Source of the DNA: Actinomycetes bacterium
GTDB taxonomy: Bacteria; Actinomycetota; Acidimicrobiia; Acidimicrobiales; JAKAOS01
Reading direction: 5' to 3'
Length of the DNA: 9,812 bases
Assembly (NCBI GenBank): GCA_021790615.1
Contig: JAJYGW010000133.1
Span: forward strand, 1 to 9,812
Below are positions 6,285 through 9,812 of this stretch, piece after piece; positions within the stretch are counted from its first letter, which is position 1; the number at the start of each line of letters is the position of its first letter. The notes under the pieces are model-generated. The model made no database searches and was not told the DNA's origin. It was given only the letters and a program-made list of their open reading frames with translations. A program made the translations under genes and the position numbers.

Positions 6285-7736
6285 ATGGGTGGGGTGCTCG
6301 TCGCTCTCATGATCGTGCCGTTCGTGGCGACGGTGGCGTCCCTCGTGGCCGCGCCTCGGATCGGCAAGGCGCTGACCGTGGTGGCGGGAGCCACGAGCCT
6401 CGGGCTGGCCGTCTCCCTCCTCGGTTCCGGGAGGGTGGCGACGGCTCTCGCCGGCTGGCTCCGAGTCGACTCGCTGTCGCTCGTCTTCCTGCTTGCCGTC
6501 GCGTTCCTTTACGCCTCGACAGCGCTGTTCGCCGTCGGCTACGTCGAGAGTGGTCAGGACGACGGGGGGCGGTACGCGCGCCGTTTCTTCGCGGGTCTCA
6601 ACCTATTCGCCTGGGCGATGCTGATGGCTCCGATCGTGAGCGACTTCGCCCTCTTGTGGGTGGCCGTCGAAGTGACCACGGTCGTGTCGGCGCTCCTCGT
6701 CGCGATCGACGACACTGACGGGGCGGTGGAAGCGGCGTGGAAGTACGTCCTCATCGCATCGATGGGCCTCGGCCTCGCCCTGCTGGCCACGCTCGTCATG
6801 TACTACGCGGGGACGGCGACCCTCGGAAGCGGCTACGAGCTCTTCTTTCCGAGACTCCTCGCCGGCGCGCATCACTTCCAGCCGGAGGTGGTGCGTCTCG
6901 CCTTCGGCCTCGCGGTGCTCGGCTTCGGTTCGAAGATGGGCCTCGTCCCGGTGCACACCTGGCTGCCCGACGCACACTCCGAGGCGCCGACCCCCATCTC
7001 GGCGCTGCTGTCGGGGGCCCTCCTCACCGTGAGCTTCTACGCCATCCTCCGCTTCTACCAGGTGACGAGGCTCGCCGTCGGATCTGCCTTCCCACGAGAC
7101 GTCCTCCTCGTCTTCGGCATCGCCTCGCTCGCGCTCGCAGCCCTCTACGTCGCTCGCCAGCGTGATTTGAAGCGGCTGCTCGCCTACTCAAGCGTCGAGC
7201 ACATGGGCATCCTCGCGATCGGCATGAGCTTCGCGGCGCCCATCGCCGTCGCGGGGGTGCTGCTCCAGGTGCTCGCCCACGCGGCGGCGAAGTCGACGGC
7301 CTTCTTCGGGGCGGGGAGCGTCATCCGCAAGTTCGGCACGAAGGACCTCGAGCGCGTCAGCGGGGGCATCGGAGCGCTCCCGTGGAGCGGTCCGATGTTC
7401 GTGCTCGCGGTCCTCGCCCTCTCGGCGATGCCCCCGTTCGGCCTCTTCAGGAGTGAGTTCCTCATCGTCGAGGGCGGCCTCGCCTCGTCGGCGACGGCGC
7501 TCACCGCAGTGCTCGTGGCTCTCGTCACGATCGCCTTCCTCGGGCTCTCCTGGCACGCGAGCCAGATCATGCTCACGCCTCTGCCGGACGGAGTCCTCCG
7601 CGGCGAGACGAGCAAGGTCATGCCTGTCGCCATGGTGGTCGGGCTCGCCGCGCTCGTTCTTCTCGGCGTCCACCCGCCTGCCCAGCTCTCCGAGCTCATC
7701 ACGCGGGCCGCGGCAGAGCTGGGCGCAGGACGATGA
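6285..7736 (+). CDS. hyfF: HyfF-like (NuoN/MrpD-family) antiporter-type membrane subunit
   Basis: Antiporter-like proton or sodium translocating subunit, 483 residues with about 14 hydrophobic segments (E. coli HyfF about 526). It starts 3 bases after the previous stop. Conserved charged residues of the ion channel are present: E129 in WVAVE, K153 in AAWKY, K217 in GFGSKMGLVPVHTWLPDAHS, and H332 and K336 in LAHAAAKS. The blocks EAPTPISALLSGALL and DLKRLLAYSSVEHMG are typical of HyfF/HycC. The pump therefore looks intact even though the redox subunits downstream are not. The stop overlaps the next start by 4 bases (ATGA). It is the only large antiporter-like subunit seen; a HyfB-like partner is missing from the window. 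Confidence 0.92.
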   Translation: MGGVLVALMIVPFVATVASLVAAPRIGKALTVVAGATSLGLAVSLLGSGRVATALAGWLRVDSLSLVFLLAVAFLYASTALFAVGYVESGQDDGGRYARRFFAGLNLFAWAMLMAPIVSDFALLWVAVEVTTVVSALLVAIDDTDGAVEAAWKYVLIASMGLGLALLATLVMYYAGTATLGSGYELFFPRLLAGAHHFQPEVVRLAFGLAVLGFGSKMGLVPVHTWLPDAHSEAPTPISALLSGALLTVSFYAILRFYQVTRLAVGSAFPRDVLLVFGIASLALAALYVARQRDLKRLLAYSSVEHMGILAIGMSFAAPIAVAGVLLQVLAHAAAKSTAFFGAGSVIRKFGTKDLERVSGGIGALPWSGPMFVLAVLALSAMPPFGLFRSEFLIVEGGLASSATALTAVLVALVTIAFLGLSWHASQIMLTPLPDGVLRGETSKVMPVAMVVGLAALVLLGVHPPAQLSELITRAAAELGAGR

Positions 7737-9232
7737 GCGCCGTCCCGCCCACCGTGCGCCTTGCTCCGGACGAGCTGGCGGGCGCGGTCGGTGAGCGTGT
7801 CGCGGGCGGTCGGCGTTTCGCCGGGCTGGTTGCGAGCGGAGACGATGCCGGCTCGACGATCCTGCGAGCCTTCATCGCCGGCGGTCCCTCCTTCGAGGTG
7901 GTGGAGACCGAGCTTCCGGCGGGAGTCAGCGAGTACCCGTCGCTCACGCCGTCGGTTCCCGCCGCCTCGTGGTACGAGCGCGAGATCCACGACCTGTACG
8001 GGATCACGCCCGCCGGCCACCCGCGCCTCGACCCGCTCGTCCTTCCCCTCGCCGGCACGGACCGGGCACACCCGAGGCCGGGCTCGAGCACGGCGGTGGG
8101 ACAGCTGACACTCGATCGCTCGCCGCTCCCCGCCCACGTCACGGGGGAAGGTCTCTTCACGATCCCGTACGGCCCGGTCCGCTCCGGGGTGTTCGAGTCG
8201 GTCGAGTACCTCGTCGAAAGCTACGGGGAGGACATCCCTCACCTGCGGACCAGGGTGTACTACAAGCACCGGGGTATCGAGCGACGCTTCAGCGATCTGC
8301 GCATCCGTGACGGCGTCCTCCTCGCAGAGCGGGTGGAGGGGACAGCGTCGGTCGCCCATGCCGTGGCGTTCTGCCAGGCGGTCGAGAGCCTGACCGGGGT
8401 CGACCCCACACCGGCGGCGGACCTCGTCCGCGTCGTGCACCTCGAGCTCGAGCGAGTCGCTTGTCACCTCGACTCGGTCATCAGGCACACCGAGGGCTCC
8501 GGACAGGCGGTCGCGTATGCACGCATGTCTCTGCACAAGGAGCGCCTCATGCGCCTGCGAGCCCGCTTGTGCGGGCATCGCTTCGGCCGGGGCGTCGCCG
8601 TGCCGGGCGGTGTCAGCGGTCCGCTCCTTCTCGAGCCGGCGGACGCCCTCGCCGGCGTCGAGGCCTTGGAGGAGGCGATCGCGAAGGACATGGCCGTCCT
8701 GATGCAGACCCCATCGTTCCTCGACCGTCTCCGTTCCACCGGCACCCTGCCATCCGACGTCGCTGAGATCCACGGTGCGCTCGGCCCGGTCGGTCGAGGT
8801 TCCGGTGTCGTGAACGACGTCCGCGAAGATCGCCCTTACGGCGGCTACCGGCTGCTCGGCGTCGACGTCGCCAAGCCGGAGCCGGCCGGTGACGCCCTCG
8901 CTCGCCAGCGGGTGCGACTGGAGGAGATCAGCAGCTCCTTCAGCCTGGTCCGCCGAGCTCTCGACGAGCTCTCCGCGTCCAGGGCCGAGCCGACGTGGTG
9001 CCGGGACATGCCGGAGGCAGACGGACTCGGTGTCGGCTGGGTCGAGGCGCCGCAGGGCGAGCTGCTGTATCTCGTGGAGGTGCGGCGGGGACGGATCATC
9101 CGGACGGCACCCCGCACGGCCTCCTTCCACAACCTCGCCCTCATGCCCCAGGCGTTCCGGGGGGACATCTTGACGGACTTCGTGTTCATCGAGGCGAGCT
9201 TCGGCCTCTCGATGGCGGGGGTCGCGCGCTGA
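7733..9232 (+). CDS. hyfG: HyfG/HycE-like fused NuoC-NuoD subunit lacking NiFe ligands (Ehr type)
   Basis: Peripheral large subunit, 499 residues. A NuoC-like domain covers about 1-125 (signature WYEREIHDLYGITPAGHP, 80-97). A NuoD/hydrogenase large-subunit domain covers about 138-499 (YYKHRGIERRFSDL, GHRFGRGV, PGGV, NDVREDRPYGGY, VEAPQGE). In true hydrogenases of this group the segment at 200-209 reads RVCGICSVAH or similar; here it is RVEGTASVAH, so both cysteines are replaced (E202, A205). The C-terminal DPCxSC segment is also lost: S493 and G496 stand at the cysteine places, just before the final R499. The GPxHP motif of NuoD reads GPVRS (147-151). It therefore cannot hold a standard NiFe centre and belongs with hydrogenase-related (Ehr) complexes. 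It overlaps hyfF by 4 bases. Confidence 0.92.
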   Translation: MSAVPPTVRLAPDELAGAVGERVAGGRRFAGLVASGDDAGSTILRAFIAGGPSFEVVETELPAGVSEYPSLTPSVPAASWYEREIHDLYGITPAGHPRLDPLVLPLAGTDRAHPRPGSSTAVGQLTLDRSPLPAHVTGEGLFTIPYGPVRSGVFESVEYLVESYGEDIPHLRTRVYYKHRGIERRFSDLRIRDGVLLAERVEGTASVAHAVAFCQAVESLTGVDPTPAADLVRVVHLELERVACHLDSVIRHTEGSGQAVAYARMSLHKERLMRLRARLCGHRFGRGVAVPGGVSGPLLLEPADALAGVEALEEAIAKDMAVLMQTPSFLDRLRSTGTLPSDVAEIHGALGPVGRGSGVVNDVREDRPYGGYRLLGVDVAKPEPAGDALARQRVRLEEISSSFSLVRRALDELSASRAEPTWCRDMPEADGLGVGWVEAPQGELLYLVEVRRGRIIRTAPRTASFHNLALMPQAFRGDILTDFVFIEASFGLSMAGVAR

Positions 9233-9812
9233 TGGCCGCCTGGTTGCTGCGGGGCCTGCGCGAGGGCGTCGTGACGACGCGGTACCCGCGGCGGCCCGAC
9301 GACTACGGGGAGAGCTTCCGGGCGGCGGTCTCGGTCGTGCCATCCGCCGCGTCGCCCTCGGACGCCCGGCTCGCGGACCTGTGCCCGACCGGTGCCATCT
9401 CGGTGGAGACCGACCGGGTGCTCCTCGACAGAGGGCGCTGCATCGTCTGCGGCCGCTGCGTCACCGCTGCTCCGGACCGCTTCAAATTCGAGTCCGGGCC
9501 CGAGGTCGCGTCTGTCCGAAGGGCCGCTCTCGTCGTGCCGAAGGCCGGGGAGGAGGGCGTCGATTTCGACGGCCTGCGCGAAGGACTCCGCACGCAGGTG
9601 AAGGCCTTTCGGCGCTCGGTACATGTCCGGCACGTCGACGCCGGCTCCGACGGATCGGAGGAGTGGGAGGTCTCCGCTCTGCTCAACCCCGTCTACGACG
9701 TTCAGCGTCTCGGCATCTACTTCACGGCCTCCCCACGCCACGCCGACATCCTCCTCGTGACCGGAGCGGGCTCCATCGGGATGCTCGACCCGCTCCGCAC
9801 GACCTACGACGC
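9232..9812 (+). CDS. Ferredoxin-NuoB-like fusion (HyfH-HyfI type), 3' end beyond window
   Basis: ATG overlaps the hyfG stop by one base (TGATG); 193 codons are visible before the window ends. The N-terminus (LREGVVTTRYPRR) resembles HycF/HyfH. A ferredoxin domain follows with LCPTGAI (C51) and CIVCGRC (C70, C73, C76), enough for one [4Fe-4S] cluster. The first CxxCxxC triplet is absent and the eighth cysteine is A80, so the second cluster is lost. From about 126 the protein is NuoB/HyfI-like (ALLNPVYDVQRLGI, 149-162; SPRHADILLVTG, 167-178). The CNGC motif that should precede EWEV reads DGSE (140-143), so two ligands of the proximal cluster are missing. Later ligands would lie beyond the window. 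The fusion resembles what I recall of Rv0082 in the mycobacterial hyc-like cluster. Confidence 0.88.
   Translation, partial: MAAWLLRGLREGVVTTRYPRRPDDYGESFRAAVSVVPSAASPSDARLADLCPTGAISVETDRVLLDRGRCIVCGRCVTAAPDRFKFESGPEVASVRRAALVVPKAGEEGVDFDGLREGLRTQVKAFRRSVHVRHVDAGSDGSEEWEVSALLNPVYDVQRLGIYFTASPRHADILLVTGAGSIGMLDPLRTTYD

Noticed and set aside
7733..9232. A true [NiFe] hydrogenase or formate hydrogenlyase large subunit
   Set aside because: Overall similarity suggests it, but all four metal-binding cysteines are absent, so hydrogen chemistry at a NiFe site is not supported.
7184..9343. A 719-residue open frame on the minus strand
   Set aside because: Very GC-rich DNA gives long antisense frames. 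It lies opposite the HyfF, HyfG and ferredoxin-NuoB-like genes, all with clear homology, and shows no domain of its own.

Overview
This is a window of very GC-rich DNA (codon third positions almost all G or C) with tightly packed genes, all on the + strand. The base composition, TANNNT-like -10 motifs, GTG start use and gene order suggest a high-GC bacterium, most likely an actinobacterium or a relative. That placement is inferred from style and gene order, not from a marker gene.

Layout. Positions 1-193 hold a possible 3' end of an upstream gene and the region in front of selA. Positions 194-4471 hold a complete selenocysteine synthesis and insertion locus in the order selA, selB, selD, selC (tRNA-Sec, anticodon TCA). 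Positions 4472-4635 are intergenic, with a short tandem repeat copied from the tRNA 3' end and a hairpin. Positions 4636-9812 hold five genes for a membrane complex related to formate hydrogenlyase, group 4 [NiFe] hydrogenases and respiratory complex I: a HyfC/NuoH-like subunit, a HyfE/NuoK-like subunit, a HyfF antiporter-like subunit, a HyfG-like subunit (fused NuoC and NuoD domains), and a ferredoxin-NuoB-like (HyfH-HyfI) fusion that runs off the end. Neighbouring reading frames in each block overlap by 1-10 bases or lie 1-3 bases apart, so the window probably has two operons.

How the parts work together. SelD makes selenophosphate, SelA converts Ser-tRNA-Sec to Sec-tRNA-Sec, and SelB delivers it to UGA codons. 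SelD here uses Cys, so it does not need the pathway itself. No gene in the window shows a clear selenocysteine codon. The usual client next to such genes is a Sec-containing formate dehydrogenase, which would have to lie outside the window.

The most interesting part is the second block. The HyfG-like protein lacks all four cysteines that bind the NiFe centre (CGIC is EGTA; the C-terminal pair is Ser and Gly). The NuoB-like protein also lacks the first two cysteines of the proximal cluster (CNGC is DGSE), and its ferredoxin domain keeps only one of two clusters. The membrane subunits keep their charged ion-translocation residues. This fits the hydrogenase-related 'Ehr' class of complexes rather than a hydrogenase. 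The extra loss of proximal-cluster ligands makes its electron path, substrate and even its redox nature unclear.
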